Source: Cryptomeria japonica (taxonomy: Eukaryota; Streptophyta; Pinopsida; Cupressales; Cupressaceae). Taken from it: DNA of 64,000 nt. The stretch lies in NCBI RefSeq assembly GCF_030272615.1, contig NC_081407.1:138080897-138144896 (forward strand), in the 5' to 3' direction. The position numbers and the translations under genes were made by a program. The notes beneath the pieces are model-generated. The model was not told the DNA's origin and did not search any database. It saw only the letters and a program-made list of their open reading frames with translations. Of the stretch, positions 46,494 to 58,480 are shown piece after piece (the stretch's first letter is position 1; every line of letters begins with the position of its first letter).

Positions 46494-47843
46494 ATGTCTA
46501 CTAACTATTTCAGGAAGGACAATCCTAAACTTGATAGAACCAACTTTCGTATATGGAAGATCAAAATGGAGACACATCTAAATTGCATTGGAAAGGACAT
46601 CTAGGATGTTACAAAGAATGGTTATATTGCTCCTACTCAGAGTCAGCCCAATCCACCTAACTTGACTAAAGATGAAGAAAATGATTGCAAAGCAAGAGAA
46701 GCACTTTTGAGTGCATTATCTAATTAGAAAATCATGGGACTATCAGATAGGTCTACTGCTAAAGCTATTTGGGATCATTTGGAAACACTGAATGAAGGAG
46801 ATTCCATAGTCAAAATTGCAAAAATTGAAAGCTTCCGGGTCAAGTATGAACATCTGAAAATGGAAGAAGATGAAAGGATTTCTTCTTTTATGGAAAGAGT
46901 AAATGAGATTGTTTTGGGTATTAAATGTTGTGGAGGAACCTTAAGTGAGGATGAAATTGTTTCAAAAGTTTTAAGAGGATTTCCACCGGCATATAAAATG
47001 AAATTCACTGCTATAAATGAGTTAAGAACAATGCCTAATACATCAGTAACTAGGGATACATTGATTGGAAAACTTTCAGCTTTTGAAATTGAAGAATTTG
47101 GTCCTATTGCTACTATAAAGACAGATTTAGCCTTTAAAGCATCTACATCATCTGCACCATCATTTGACAAATCAGATTGGAAAGCCTTTTATGCAAGAGA
47201 ACTTCAAGAAAGAAGAAAAGAAAATGAAGTACTTGAAGAACTTGAAGCACTATTTGCAAGGAAAATGCCTAAAGGTCTAGTTGGAAGTAAGTATGACAGT
47301 AAAGAACCCTTTAAATGTTTTAACTGTAATAAGATTGGTCATATGGCTTCAAGATGCCCTGATAACCATGCTAGACTAAGAGAAGAAGCTAGAAGAACAT
47401 ACAAGCCTAACCCTGAATATCAGAGATACATATTTAAGAAGAATAAAGACAAATCATGTTACATTGCTGATGAAGGAGTGATTGATGATTCTGATGAGGA
47501 CCCGACATACAATGGATGGGTTATTGTTGCTATAAAAGAAGATCAAATGACACCTACTGCTCAACCAATAGAACAGGCCTTGGCAACTAAAGTTGAAGTA
47601 AAGGATGAGTGGATCATTGATTTAGGATGCTCACATCATATGATAGGAGATAAAGCTAAATTCTTGAACTTTCAAGAATACAATGGAGGCTTAGTAAGAT
47701 TTGGAGATGATAAAGCTTGTTTGATCAAAGGTAAGGGTGCAATATCTCTTGATGGTAAGAATAATACTGACAATGTCTACTATGTTGAACGTTTAAAGCA
47801 TAATCTTTTGAGTGTTGGTCAATTGGTTGAGAAAGGATTTTAG
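46494..47843 (+). pseudogene. Element I gag and protease
   Basis: The ATG at 46494 parallels C and H. Stops lie at about 46602 (TAG for Trp) and 46726 (TAG for Gln), then 369 codons are open. Gag core 'EDERISSFMERVNEIVLG', helical 'ELQERRKENEVLEELEALF', and an intact knuckle 'CFNCNKIGHMASRC'. The protease motif (about 47618) reads 'WIIDLGCSHHMIGD': Ser of Asp-Ser-Gly is Leu, probably inactivating. The frame ends at TAG 47841, where H and C keep Gln. Confidence 0.92.
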
Positions 47844-50647
47844 TTACAATTCAAAAATGGAAAATGCAAAATCATGAATAGAACTGGTTTGGAAATTGCA
47901 ACCGGTAATCAGACTAGAAGTAATATCTTTCATTTGAATAACAGTGAAAAGACATGCTTAATTGCACATATTGATGAAAGTTGGCTATGGCATAAGAGAC
48001 TCTGTCATGTAAATTTTGAATGCATGGTGAAAATCAGTACTACTAAGGCAGTTAGAGATTTACCTAAAATTGTCAAACCTCACAATACAGTATGTAAGGA
48101 ATGCCAATTTGAAAAACAAGTTAGAGCTAGTTTTAAAAGTATTCCAAAAAAATCCAATAATGCTCTTGATTTAATTCATACTGATTTATGTGGTCCAGCT
48201 AGAACTAACAGCTTACAAGGTGATAGATATTTCATGTTAATCATTGATGACTATTCTAGAATGTGTTGGGTTCCTTTTCTCAGAGAAAAATCAGAAGTAC
48301 TTGGAAAGTTTAAACTATTCAAAGCAATGGTAGAAAATGAAACTGGTAAGAAAATCAAATGTCTAAAATCAGATCAAGGAGGAGAATTTACATATAAGGA
48401 ATTTAATGCATTCTGTGAAGTGAATGCAATCAGAAGACAACTATCAGTACCTCGGACACCACAACAGAATGGAGTTGTTGAAAGGAAAAAATAAACTATC
48501 TTGGATGCAGCAAGAAGTATGTTATCAGAAGCAAACCTACCACATGTATATTGGAGAGAGGTAGTAAGTACAACAGTTTATACATTCAACAAAGTTCACA
48601 TCAAAGGTGAAACCGGTAAGACCCCTCATGAACTATGGTTTGGTATTACTCCTACTCTTAAATATTTCAAAATATTTGGAAGTAAATGCTATATTAGAAG
48701 AGATGAGTATATTGGAAAATTTGATCCTAGAAGTGATGAAGGAATATTTCTTGGTTATTCATCTAAGAGCAAGGCATATAGATGTTTTAACAAAAGATTG
48801 CAGAAAATTGTTGAAAGTACAAATGTAAAGATTGATGAACAATTCAGAGGAACTTCAAGGTATATAGACTCTGAACAGGCAACAAAAATCTTGACAAATG
48901 AACCTACACTGAATCCACTGATACAGAATGAAGATCTAGTTACACCGGTATCATCTGAAAATTCCACAGTAACTGAGGAACAACAGCAAACAAAGACACC
49001 CCGGTATGTAAGACTAAATCATTCTAAAGATCAAATAATTGGAAACAAGTATAAAGGATTTATGACAAGAGGAAGATTGGCAAATGAAGAGGTACGTCTT
49101 ATTTCTCAAATTGAACCATCATCACTTAATGAGGCATGTGAAGATAAATATTGGATTAAAGCTATGGAAGAAGAATTAGAACAAATTGAGAAGAATAACA
49201 CTTGGACATTAGTTCCCCGGCCTAAAGATAAAAATGTAATTGGAACCAAATGGGTATTCAGAAACAAACTTAATGAAGATGGTAAGGTTATCAGAAATAA
49301 AGCAAGACTAGTGTGTAAGGGATATTCTCAGAAAGAAGGAATTGATTACAATGAAACCTTTGCATCGGTAGCTAGAATTGAGGCAGTTGGATTATTTTTG
49401 GCTTTTGCAGCACACAAAAACTATAGAGTATATCAAATGGATATTAAATGTACATTTTTGAATGGAGATCTTGAAGAAGAAGTTTACATTGAAAAACCTG
49501 ATGGATTTTCTTTGACAGATAACAAAGATATGGTTTGCAGGTTAAGAAAAGCTTTGTATGGATTGAAGCAAGCTCCAAGAGCTTGGTATGCAAGATTGGA
49601 TAAGTATCTTTTGAAGATTGGTTTTTCTAAAGGTAATGCAGACAACAATTTATATTATAAAGTGACTAATGATGACATCTTGGCTATAGAAGTTTTTGTT
49701 GATGATATAATCTTTGGAGGAAAGGATGGATTATGTAAAGAATTTTTGATTAAAATAGAGTAAGAATTTGAAATGTTTATGATTGGAGAAATAAAATTCT
49801 TTTTAGGATTGTAGATTTCACAGACTGATAAGGTATATTCTTGAGTCAATCCAAGTACTTAAAGGAGTTACTAAAGAAATTTGGGATGGAAAACTCTAAA
49901 CCGGTAAGCACACCTATGACTACAAATGACAAACTATCACTAAGGGATGAATCTACACCTGTTAATCCAACTAGCTACAAATCTATGATAGGAGGTTTAC
50001 TGTATTTGACACAAACCAGACTTGATATTATGAATGCAGTATGTATTGTTTCAAGATTTTAGAGTAATCCTAGAGAAAATCATGAATCAGCAGTAAAAAC
50101 GATTTTCCGATACTTACAAGGCACTATAAATATTGGATTATGGTATCCTAGAGATGAAAACTTTGAATTATGTGCATACACAGATGCAAATTAGGCAGGA
50201 GATGTGGATGATAGAAAAAGCACCCCCGATAGAGCATTCTTTCTTAGAAGCAGACTAGTTTCTTGGTTGAGTAAGAAACAAAGATGTACATCTTTATCCA
50301 CAGCAGAATCAGAATATGTTGCAGCAGCAACTAACTATACACAGGTACTATGGCTTAAGCAAATGTTGAAAAACATAAAGGTAAAATGCAAGGAACCTAT
50401 TACTATCTATTGTGATAACACTACAGAAATTGATATATCTAAGAATCTGGTATTACATTCTAAAACCAAACATGTTTCTATCAAACTGAATTTTCTAAGG
50501 GAAAATGTTGAAGCAAAAGAGATAAAGCTAGTTTATGTGAATACTAAAGAGCAGATTGCAGATAGCTTCACTAAACCTCTGCCTAAGGAGACTTTTGAAT
50601 ATCTTAGAGACCAGCTTGGGGTCATACCACCACCAGTAGAGACTTAG
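47844..50647 (+). pseudogene. Element I pol: integrase, RT, RNase H
   Basis: Pre-integrase zinc 'CKECQFEKQ'. Integrase catalytic residues are kept in 'HTDLCGP', 'KSDQGGEF' and 'NGVVERKK', with a one-base insertion at about 48490. RT has '[15 protein letters not shown]' and '[12 protein letters not shown]' (about 49697), with stops near 49761 and 49813 and a one-base deletion near 49830. RNase H lies at 50170-50644: 'TDAN' followed by TAG for Trp, then 'STAESEYVAAATN' and 'YCDNTTEIDISKN'. It ends at the family stop codon. Confidence 0.93.
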
Positions 50648-51006
50648 GAAGTTAATGTTTGTCATCAACCGACAAAATTAACAGAGAAATCTTTTACTCC
50701 AGCTTTGATGAGGAAGCTACTTCTCAGGGGGAGTAGTTGGTATACTAAATTGGTTGGTATTTTTTTACTTTGGCATTTGATGTCAAAGGGGGAGAGATTG
50801 GTATGGAAAAACACAAGGAAAACACATGTTTCTCTCAGGGGGAGAGATTGTTATTTGGGAGAGATTATTACTCTATGTATTTCTATTTTGATTTCTGGTT
50901 ATGATGTCTTTTTGGGAGATTGTTGGTTTTTAGTATTTGGCATTTCTATTTTGGCACTTTGATGGTTTTTCCATCTTGTGTTGCCATCAATGCCAAAGGG
51001 GGAGAT
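50648..51006 (+). promoter_or_regulatory. Element I polypurine-tract array
   Basis: Four GGGGGAG motifs at about 50729, 50788, 50838 and 50998; the last touches the LTR. The second is preceded by TTTGGCATttgATGTCAAA, exactly as in H. Confidence 0.82.
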
Positions 51007-51934
51007 TGTTGGTATTTTGGTATGGTTTTGTCATTGATGTCAACACCTACTAAACACTTATCAACTCTGGCACTTTGGAGTATCAACAACATTCACTAGC
51101 AAGCAAGTGACTTATGCACAGTCACCGGTATCTGGTACACCAGTGGGATATAATGATCATCGCTACTTGGAATGATATGGAAAACACTTGGTTATGTCAA
51201 AGACATCATGTGGACACCTTGTCTTGGAGTTTTGTTTATTGGTATATTCATATTTGCATATTTGTTGTTACTAGCAAATAGGTCCAAGTTACACTGGCAG
51301 GTTTATCTTTTCCAGATCAGCATGACATGCTATGGAGATGACTTATTGTTGTTGTAAATGCATTGAGCCAACATGTTGAATCAGTTATTGCATCAAGTAT
51401 TAATTGATTTGTAAATTAATTTTATTGTATTATCCTTTAGAGCCAACCTACTAAAATTGGTCTTAGGGTATGGTATAAATGTAAGATCTTATTTGTAAGA
51501 TCGAATGTGGAATGCGAAAAAGGATTGTGTGAAGATATATGCAAGATTAAGTAGAGCTATACACGTGGACATCATTTGAAGGTTGAAGGAGGGTTTTTGT
51601 GAAGACAATCAGAACTACACCAGTACTGAATCCAGCATATGAAGATGCTATTTTGAGCATTACATTCTTATTGGATTTAACCATCCAATTGTAGTCAGTG
51701 TGACTCCTATTTTGTGATTGAGCAGTGAACTCTAGGCGCTTGGCCTTTCTGTATATGCAGACCCCATTTGTATACACTTACTATTAGCAGTAGTATCATC
51801 TGATTGTGGGTAAGGTTTCCCACTGTGGTTTTTACCCTTACAGGGTTTCCACGTACAAATACTGGCGTTATGTGTTGTGGATGACTTTGTCCTTTTGTTT
51901 CATGCATTAATCCTTACCGGTATTGCAATTAACT
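51007..51934 (+). repeat. Element I 3' LTR, first part
   Basis: Starts TGTTGGTATTTTGG. It is interrupted after CAATTAACT (51926-51934) by the LINE and continues at 58341. Confidence 0.93.
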
Positions 51935-52116
51935 ATTTTTTGATTAAGGTAAAAGCGGGTTTTGAAGGGGCCCTGAAACCCTTTACAAGAAGAACTTAAA
52001 CAACAAAAGCAAAGAGATACAAAAAGGAACAGACCATCGAAAAGCCAGTAGAAAACCAAAGAAAACCAGAAAAAGCCCCACAAAGCCAGCAAGCCAGCCG
52101 GACTCCAAGAGAGAAA

Positions 52117-53840
52117 CTAGTTGATTTTTTCCAGGGCATTTGCGAGGGTGTTGCTAATTTCATGCAGCTCTTTGATGTTATCCCTGAGATTAGGGAGATC
52201 CTTTGCCGAAGCAGCCACAACTTTCTTGACACTAGCCCTGGTCCTCTTCGTAGTGCCACCAACCAGAGTAACTTCACCGCTACCAATCTGGATAGTCTCT
52301 TCATCCAAGTCAAGTTCCACTACCGGTTTTGGAGAGCTGGTATGATCAAAGACCTTAGCAATATCCTCCAAGTTTTTAGTGATAGCAGATAGGACACTCA
52401 GGATAACACCCATCAGATTTTTCATCACCTCTCTCCCTTCTTCCAGTGATTTAACCTTATCCTCCATATTCTGCTTCCAATTTATCTGGTCTCTATTGTC
52501 ATCCTCCCTCTTCTCATCCATGTTTTTCCCCTTTTTTTCTAGGTTCTTTAGGAGCTCGTAAGTCCATCTATCATAATCCATTCTCGCCTCAGTGAGTTTC
52601 TTGAGGTTATCCAAGAGAAGCCCTTTATCTACACTTTCCTTATCCTCACTAACCCTATCCTTAGTCAGGTCCTTCTTAGAATCTTTGTTCATTTCCTTCT
52701 CGGAATACACATCAGTTTCCTCATTATCCTTGAAATCCACATCCTCCATAGGATGGTTGTTGTCCTTACCAGGGCGATCACTGAGGATAGGGATTTCATT
52801 TCTAGGCTCATTATCACCACTTTCTTCCTCATTACCTAGCTCCTCATCATTCCAGCTATCTTCGCCATTGGAGTCACCAGTCTCAATTTCGCTGCATTCC
52901 TTATCAATTTCCTCTATTTCCATCCCAGGGGCACTTTTTCTTTTTTTGCTAGAGGATGCCTTCTTCTTGCTGGAGTCTCCTCCCTCCATCTTTCTCTTAC
53001 TTGGAGAAGCGGATATCCTCTTGTTTTCGAGCAAGGTGAGGGTTTTACAATGCTCATAGATGAGTAGCAAAATCCCACAATGGAGAATTGGGCTAGAAGG
53101 ATTTTTACTATGTTTATTGAGGGACCTGGAAAGGGACCTAAAAAGGTAGTAGGGTAGAGATACCTTTTTTTTTTGTGTCTAAAATGGTTTAAGAGAATGA
53201 AGTGGTAGGTGTGGGCCATGGAGAATCAGCCCTCAACCATGATGTATTCCATAATTGCATTCAGAACCCATCCCCATATTTTCTTAATATTAGTTGCTTC
53301 GTAATAGCCCCCAGTGGCTTTGCCAATTCTAACCCTCTCTTTCTCTTTCAGTGGGAACAGATTGATCGCATTGTTGGAGACTTTAAGGTCTCGAAAGAAA
53401 TTAAGCCTAGTGTGGGGCATACCAGTCACTGTAGCTATGAGCCCAGCATCTAGCTTGAACTTAACTCCATAGATTTTAAAGGAGCCATTAGACCAATTTT
53501 TGGAAATCTTGGAAATGGCAAGGTTTACCCTACCTTTATCATAGTCCACAAGCTTTTCCATGAAGCTTGTGAGAGAACCCTTTTCTAGTTTTACCCACAC
53601 TTTTAGCATCACTTTCCAAGTCGATGTATTGTCTAGTTCCTCCCTTCTTAGGTCTCCTCCCATCTTCGGATTCAAACTATCTACTCTGTTTCTCTGCAAA
53701 CTAAGCCCTTCTTTCCCAAAGTTGCTTGAGATTTTGAACCAGGAAACCCACAAAGCATGCAGCAAAATATTAAAGATTGTTGGGGATCTGCCGCTTTACC
53801 AAGTAATGATGACCTTGCCATCAAGGCATAAATTATTCAT
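52117..53840 (-). pseudogene. LINE ORF3: unknown protein with TGMP motif, acidic/basic linker and coiled coil
   Basis: Starts at ATG 53840, overlapping ORF2's stop (ATGAATAA). The N-terminal part (53765-53226) has a Leu-rich start, 'YDKGRVNLAISKISKNW', then 'KFKLDAGLIATVTGMPHTRL' and 'YYEATNIKKIWGWVLNAIME'. A stop (about 53226) and a frameshift at a run of ten A's (sense strand, about 53166-53175) lead to 'LLLIYEHCKTLTLLENK'. A basic stretch ('SKKKASSSKKRK', NLS-like), an Asp/Glu-rich segment and a helical C-terminus follow (52117-53060). It matches no standard LINE domain. The order globular-TG(L/M)P, Lys-rich, coiled coil resembles the second gene of F. A relation to plant transposon-associated proteins is possible but unproven. 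Confidence 0.72.
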
Positions 53841-56758
53841 AATCCTTGTCATGATTATACTGTCCTTCTCTCCCCATATGATGATCCTTTCTAAGGAGCT
53901 CTTTAATGTTTAAATTGAGATCTTCCCCGTGCCAAATCAATTGGGAGTCAAAGTAAACTCCTATATTTTCTAAACAGTCTGCCACACTATTTTTCTCTCT
54001 AAAGGCATGTTGAATAATAATTTCTTTAAAACTTGCAATGATCTCCCTAGCTTTCATGATAATATTTTCAATTGACCAAGATGGCTCCGACTCCCCCTTG
54101 AGACACTTAATAATATTAAGTGAACCTCCCTTGAGCCATAATTTTTCATAATTAAGACCTTTGGCTATAATTAAGGTGTTCAGGGCAGCTGAGGCTTCGG
54201 AAAAATGACTAGTTTGATTCCCCAAAGGACCAGCCACCGCCTTTAAACAACTTCCAACAAAATTCCTCACAATGCCCCCATATCCGGCTTTACCCGGATT
54301 CCCCTTTGAGGCCCCATAAAAGTTAGCCTTAATCCACACCTGAGGAGGACAACACCAAATGAGACCTTCTCTTCCTTTCTCCTTGCTAGTAGTAGTGGTG
54401 GAGAGGTTCCACCTGTCTTTGAAGTCATCTTTAGCAGCTGGTCCATAATAAGTGCCATAGAGGCATTCAAATATACTCCTATAAATTTTATCTGCCACCA
54501 CTTCAGGAATAGCCCTTATCCCTGAAAATCCTATTGTTACGCTCTTTCCAAATATTCTAGATAACAATCGGTAGAGTGACTCTCCAAGTCTCCACAATTT
54601 TAGGATTAGAATTAGGGCAGTGCCATTGCTGCCAGGAATCCCCTACGGAGTTTGGGAAAACCCAACTCAGGTTCCACCTGCTTAAGATGATTTTCCAGAT
54701 ATCCTGACTAAAAGTGCACTGATTGAGAATATGGCAAGCCATCTCTTCTTCCCTGCAACAAAGAGAACACCTATTAGGAAAAACAAAACCTCTCTTTTGA
54801 AGGTTATCCAGGGTTAAAACCTTATTTTGGATGAAAATCCAAAAGAAGATATTAACCTTAGGAACTAACTTCTTGTTCCAAACTTTAGCCCAAATAGGAA
54901 TTTCTTCCATAGAATCATTATGAATAGCCATAGCTGAGGAAATATAATATTTCCCATCCGGGGTTTCCCTCCATATCAATTTTTCATCTTTGTTGTCTAT
55001 AGAGATTTTAGCAGAAAGAGCAATCTGAAGGAACTTGAGCCCCAGACACTGCTGGCTAAAATCAATCCAGTTCCCATTTCTCCACTAATCTCTGACCAGC
55101 TCACCAAACCTTCTTTTGAACTAGTCTTTTCAATATTTAAGGATTGGGACTTCCTCCAGGGGTTTGTCCAAAATCCATCTATTTTCCCAAAATCTTATTC
55201 TCCTCCCATCCCCAAGGTTCCAAGTTCGACCAGCAATAGCCCAGCTTTTAGCAGATTGTACAACATTCCATATAGTTGAACCTTCAACAATGAAAGAATT
55301 ATCAAGGAATTCTTCCTCAAAAGGTTGTATATAAAGATATTTGTTTTTCCAGATTGAGTTCCATTCTCTTTCCTCTCCTTTCAATCTCCATATTTGTTTG
55401 GCTAATAAAGCTTTATTCATAGTACTGATATTCCTTAAGCCCAACCCACCAGAGGCCTTAGGGGAACAAATTTTATTCCAGGCAATAAGGGGAATTCTAT
55501 TTCTGACTTCCACTCTCGACCAAAGAAACCTTTTTTGGATTCTTTCAATGGCTAAAATGCTCAAGGGCTTCCTTCCTTATATCATTATCCTCTATTAGGA
55601 TGCCTTTATTGTAGGATAGTCTGGATATTCTATTAGCCACCCTATGATTGAGAGTAGTTAAGTGAAAAAATCGGGTATTTTTATCACCTTCCTTCAAGAA
55701 CAAGGCTCTAGATCTTTGTATCTAGAACGTCTCTTCATTGGAGATAATGGTGTGGTATTTAGACAAGAGGACATTTTCGGCCATCCTAAGATCTTCAGAC
55801 AACCCAACCTCTTGGATTCTATCCTGAAATCCTTTATTTCAGTTTTGACTTGAATTTTGCTCTCGAATATATCCCCCAAAATTTCTTTGTTCCAGATTTT
55901 AATTTTGGCCTTAAGGATATTGAGCTTTTTGGCTATTCTAAAAAGAGCCTTTCCCTCCACTTCAGAATTCCACCATTCAACAATACGAGCTTCCAAAGAA
56001 GGATGGGAAAGACACGCTTTTTCAAATCTGAAAGGGAAGTTTCTCTTGGCCGAAAGAGAGTTGGCAGAAAAGGAGATGGGGTAATGGTCTGACCCAATTT
56101 TGATAATAGAAGCAAGGGAATAGCTAAACTTGGTTAGCCAATCAGGAGAAATTAAAGTTATATCTAACTTTACTTGAATCAAGTCAGCTTCGGTTCTTCT
56201 ATTGGTCCAGGTGTAATTAATGCCCTAGAGATCCACATCAATGAGAGCTTGATCATTTATGAAATCCATAAGGTCTTGTTTCCGATCAAGTTGTAAAGGG
56301 AGACCTCCCATTTTCTCTTCCTCTTTGAGCGAAGTATTGAAATCTCCCATAATAATCTAGCTTTGGTCAAAAAACTTGAGTTTGTCGTCTACAAGGCTTC
56401 TCCAATATTTAACTCTCCCAGTTTTAGTGTTAGGTGCATAGACATTAGATAACACCTAGACAAAGTTGTCCTTAATATGCTCAAGCTGAACTGAGTTCCT
56501 ATTAAAAGAAGAGATGATTTCCCTACCTTTTATGGGTTTTTGGTTCCAAAAAATCACATTTCCTCCAAAAGCTCCCTCCAAGTTAGAACCTATGACACCA
56601 TTTTCCTTGAAAATTATAATCTTTTCAACTTTTTCCTTAGACATCTTCATTTCCTGAATGAAGACCACATCTGGTTTATGATCTCTAATGATGTTTCGTA
56701 ACACATCCTGCTTATGAGGGGCATTCAGCCCTCTGATATTCTAGGATATTATCTTCAT
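53833..56758 (-). pseudogene. LINE ORF2: endonuclease, deleted RT, zf-RVT, RNase H
   Basis: ATG at 56758, with a TAG for the Trp expected before the conserved Asn of the endonuclease start ('NIRGLNAPHKQDVLRN'). 'VVFIQEMKMS' holds the catalytic Glu, and 'KIGSDHYPISF' (about 56100) ends the endonuclease. The reading then jumps at about 55575 from the pre-RT linker ('NTRFFHL', 'DIRKEALEHF') to the RT C-terminus ('IERIQKRFLWSRVEVRNR', 'GGLGLRNISTMNKALLAKQ'). The RT catalytic core is absent. zf-RVT lies at 54979-54600 ('CSLCCREEEMACHILNQC'). RNase H lies at 54597-53833; its first catalytic Asp is Tyr ('FYGASKGNPGKAGYGG'), but 'SEASAALNTL' and 'REKNSVADCL' remain. Multiple stops and frameshifts. 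Confidence 0.92.
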
Positions 56759-56894
56759 ACTTTAACTGGGGATATGGCTGACTCAATGGAACACTGTGTT
56801 CCATCAGCAAGGTTCTTCCATCTTTCCTATTCCCTTTGATGTTTTAGGGATGGCCTTCCCTGCTTTTTGTTCTGACTTCCAACATCTGCCTTTT

Positions 56895-58329
56895 TTAATT
56901 CTCGCTTCTAGTTGAGATCCCTCCATTGAGTTCCTCCTTGTTCATTTTTCCTTCTCTCAGACCAAGAATCCAGAGATTCCCTTCTAGAATATCCATTACC
57001 ACACTTTGAGAGGGGGTTTTACAAAGATGAGGCTTTGGGCTTCCATTGGTTAAAAGCAATAAGGGCTCAATGTTAGAAGGGTCTTGAGCTTCATGGAATT
57101 TTTCCTTGGCCAATTTTGAGAATGAAGAGGTTGGAACAGATTCTTCCTTCTCCTGACTAACAGATCCAACCTCCTGGTCCTCTAGGTTATTTTTATTTTT
57201 CAACTCGGTTCCTTGCTCCACTTCTATAGAATTCTCTAGTTGGTTATTAGAGCAGACACAATCTTGTTTTTCATTATTGCTATTCCCAGCCTTCTTGAAT
57301 TCATTAACTAATTCCGTAACATCCTTATTTTGGTCACACTTAGCTGATGGGTCTCCTTTTTTATCAATCGTTTGCCAAATCTTTTTGTTCTTAATATTGC
57401 TACCAGTCTTGCTTTCCTTGCTCTTCTTGAGTGGACATGATTTTGCCCAATGCCATGATTTTTTGCAATGGAAATAGGCAAACGAAAGTGATTCATATTC
57501 AATATCTTGGGACCATTTTCCAAGTTTAGATATGATTTCTATGGATTGAGGCATATCCGTCATTTGATTAACATTAATACAGATGCGAGCAAAGACTAAT
57601 CTTGATTTAGTCGCCGTCATCGGATCAATCGTCAGAAGTTCTCCAAATGATTTTTGCAATACCCTTGAATACTTCCTTGTTCCAGTATTCCAACGGGAGA
57701 CCTGGGAGGCGTGTCCAAACTGGCGCAGAAATGAAGAAGGACTCGTCAAGGGCGAGGTTCGGGGCCCATTTCTGAAGTGCTAAGGATGACTTGCCAAGCA
57801 TCCATGGGCCTTCACAAAGAGCCTTATTCATGTCTTCTTCAGAGTTAAAAGCGAAGGAAAAAAAACCCCTAGGCAGCGCTGCCACATCCACTTGACCTTT
57901 AACAAGCCATTTTCTCCTTATGAAATTCCTAACATCGATGATGTTAGACCTAAAGCCAGAAAATCGTCCCACTAATGTCATGGATAGACCTGCTACAGTC
58001 ATATCTACCACTTTATCTGGAACAGAGATAGCAACAAGTCCAAAAACTGGATGTGAGATATTTGTAACTTCTGGGAGCCCAGATTTAGCCAACGGTTTCA
58101 CTCTAAAGAGCGAAGACCATTTTTTACCTTTACCTCTGTCGTGTGGGTCCCTAGATTCTGATTCTTTATCCTCCCCCAGTTTGACTATTTCCTTGTCCTC
58201 TTCTAACCCTTGAGATGCCTATCCTCCTGCCTATTTGCCAGTTCTAATCCCAGAGAAACTGCCTTCCCCAGGAATTCCGCCATTCCCCAATTTGAAATTT
58301 GGGGTTCCCGCTACTTTTCGCTCCGCCAT
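56895..58329 (-). pseudogene. LINE ORF1: DUF4283 plus CCHC zinc knuckle
   Basis: ATG at 58329 ('MAERKVAGTPNFKLGNGG'), two bases from the 5' junction. The DUF4283 RNA-binding-type domain spans about 58080-57640 ('VGRFSGFRSNIIDVRNF', 'PRGFFSFAFNSEEDMNKAL', 'EGPWMLGKSSLALQKW', 'RLPGLPLEYWNKEV'). After a frameshift near 57650 comes a zinc-knuckle region 'YFHCKKSWHWAKSCP', degraded at the first Cys (about 57490-57440). A Ser/Glu/Asn-rich tail ends at 56895. Two early stops lie near 58220-58235. ORF1 proteins of plant LINEs coat the RNA. Confidence 0.9.
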
Positions 58330-58340
58330 ATCAATTAACT

Positions 58341-58475
58341 GTTAAAACTATCTACCAGCATATTAGACTGGTTTACCGGTATTAAGCATTAAGTTGGTTA
58401 AGTTGTTTTTGGTTTAAATTTGTTAGACAACTGATTCACCCCCCCCCCCCTCTCAGTTGTCTCTGGGACCTAACA
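58341..58475 (+). repeat. Element I 3' LTR, last part
   Basis: Ends CTAACA and is followed by AAGAG. Hairpin GACAACTGA / TCAGTTGTC at 58426-58461 is intact, unlike in the 5' copy. Confidence 0.93.
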
Positions 58476-58480
58476 AAGAG

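Larger units (their letters stand above)
51935..58331 (-). mobile_element. L1-like LINE with three ORFs, RT core deleted
   Basis: Inserted in element I's 3' LTR with a 9-base target duplication CAATTAACT (51926-51934 and 58332-58340), longer than an LTR element makes. It has an A-rich 3' end on the minus strand (tttttt at about 51936-51941). Minus-strand order: ORF1 (DUF4283 plus zinc knuckle), ORF2 (endonuclease, RT remnant, zf-RVT, RNase H), then an extra ORF3. The RT finger/palm region is missing at about 55575, so it is defective. Confidence 0.93.
45376..58475 (+). mobile_element. Element I: Sirevirus-like copia element (family of C and H) containing a LINE
   Basis: Perfect target duplication AAGAG (45371-45375 and 58476-58480). 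LTRs of 1062 and, without the LINE, 1063 bases. Complete internal order, with four polypurine motifs. The 3' LTR is interrupted by a LINE at 51935-58331. Gag-pol is largely readable but holds about ten stops or frameshifts. Confidence 0.95.

Noticed and set aside
52592-53059. 155-codon Ser/Leu-rich open frame on the plus strand
   Set aside because: Antisense shadow of the acidic and Lys-rich part of LINE ORF3; its composition follows from the complement.
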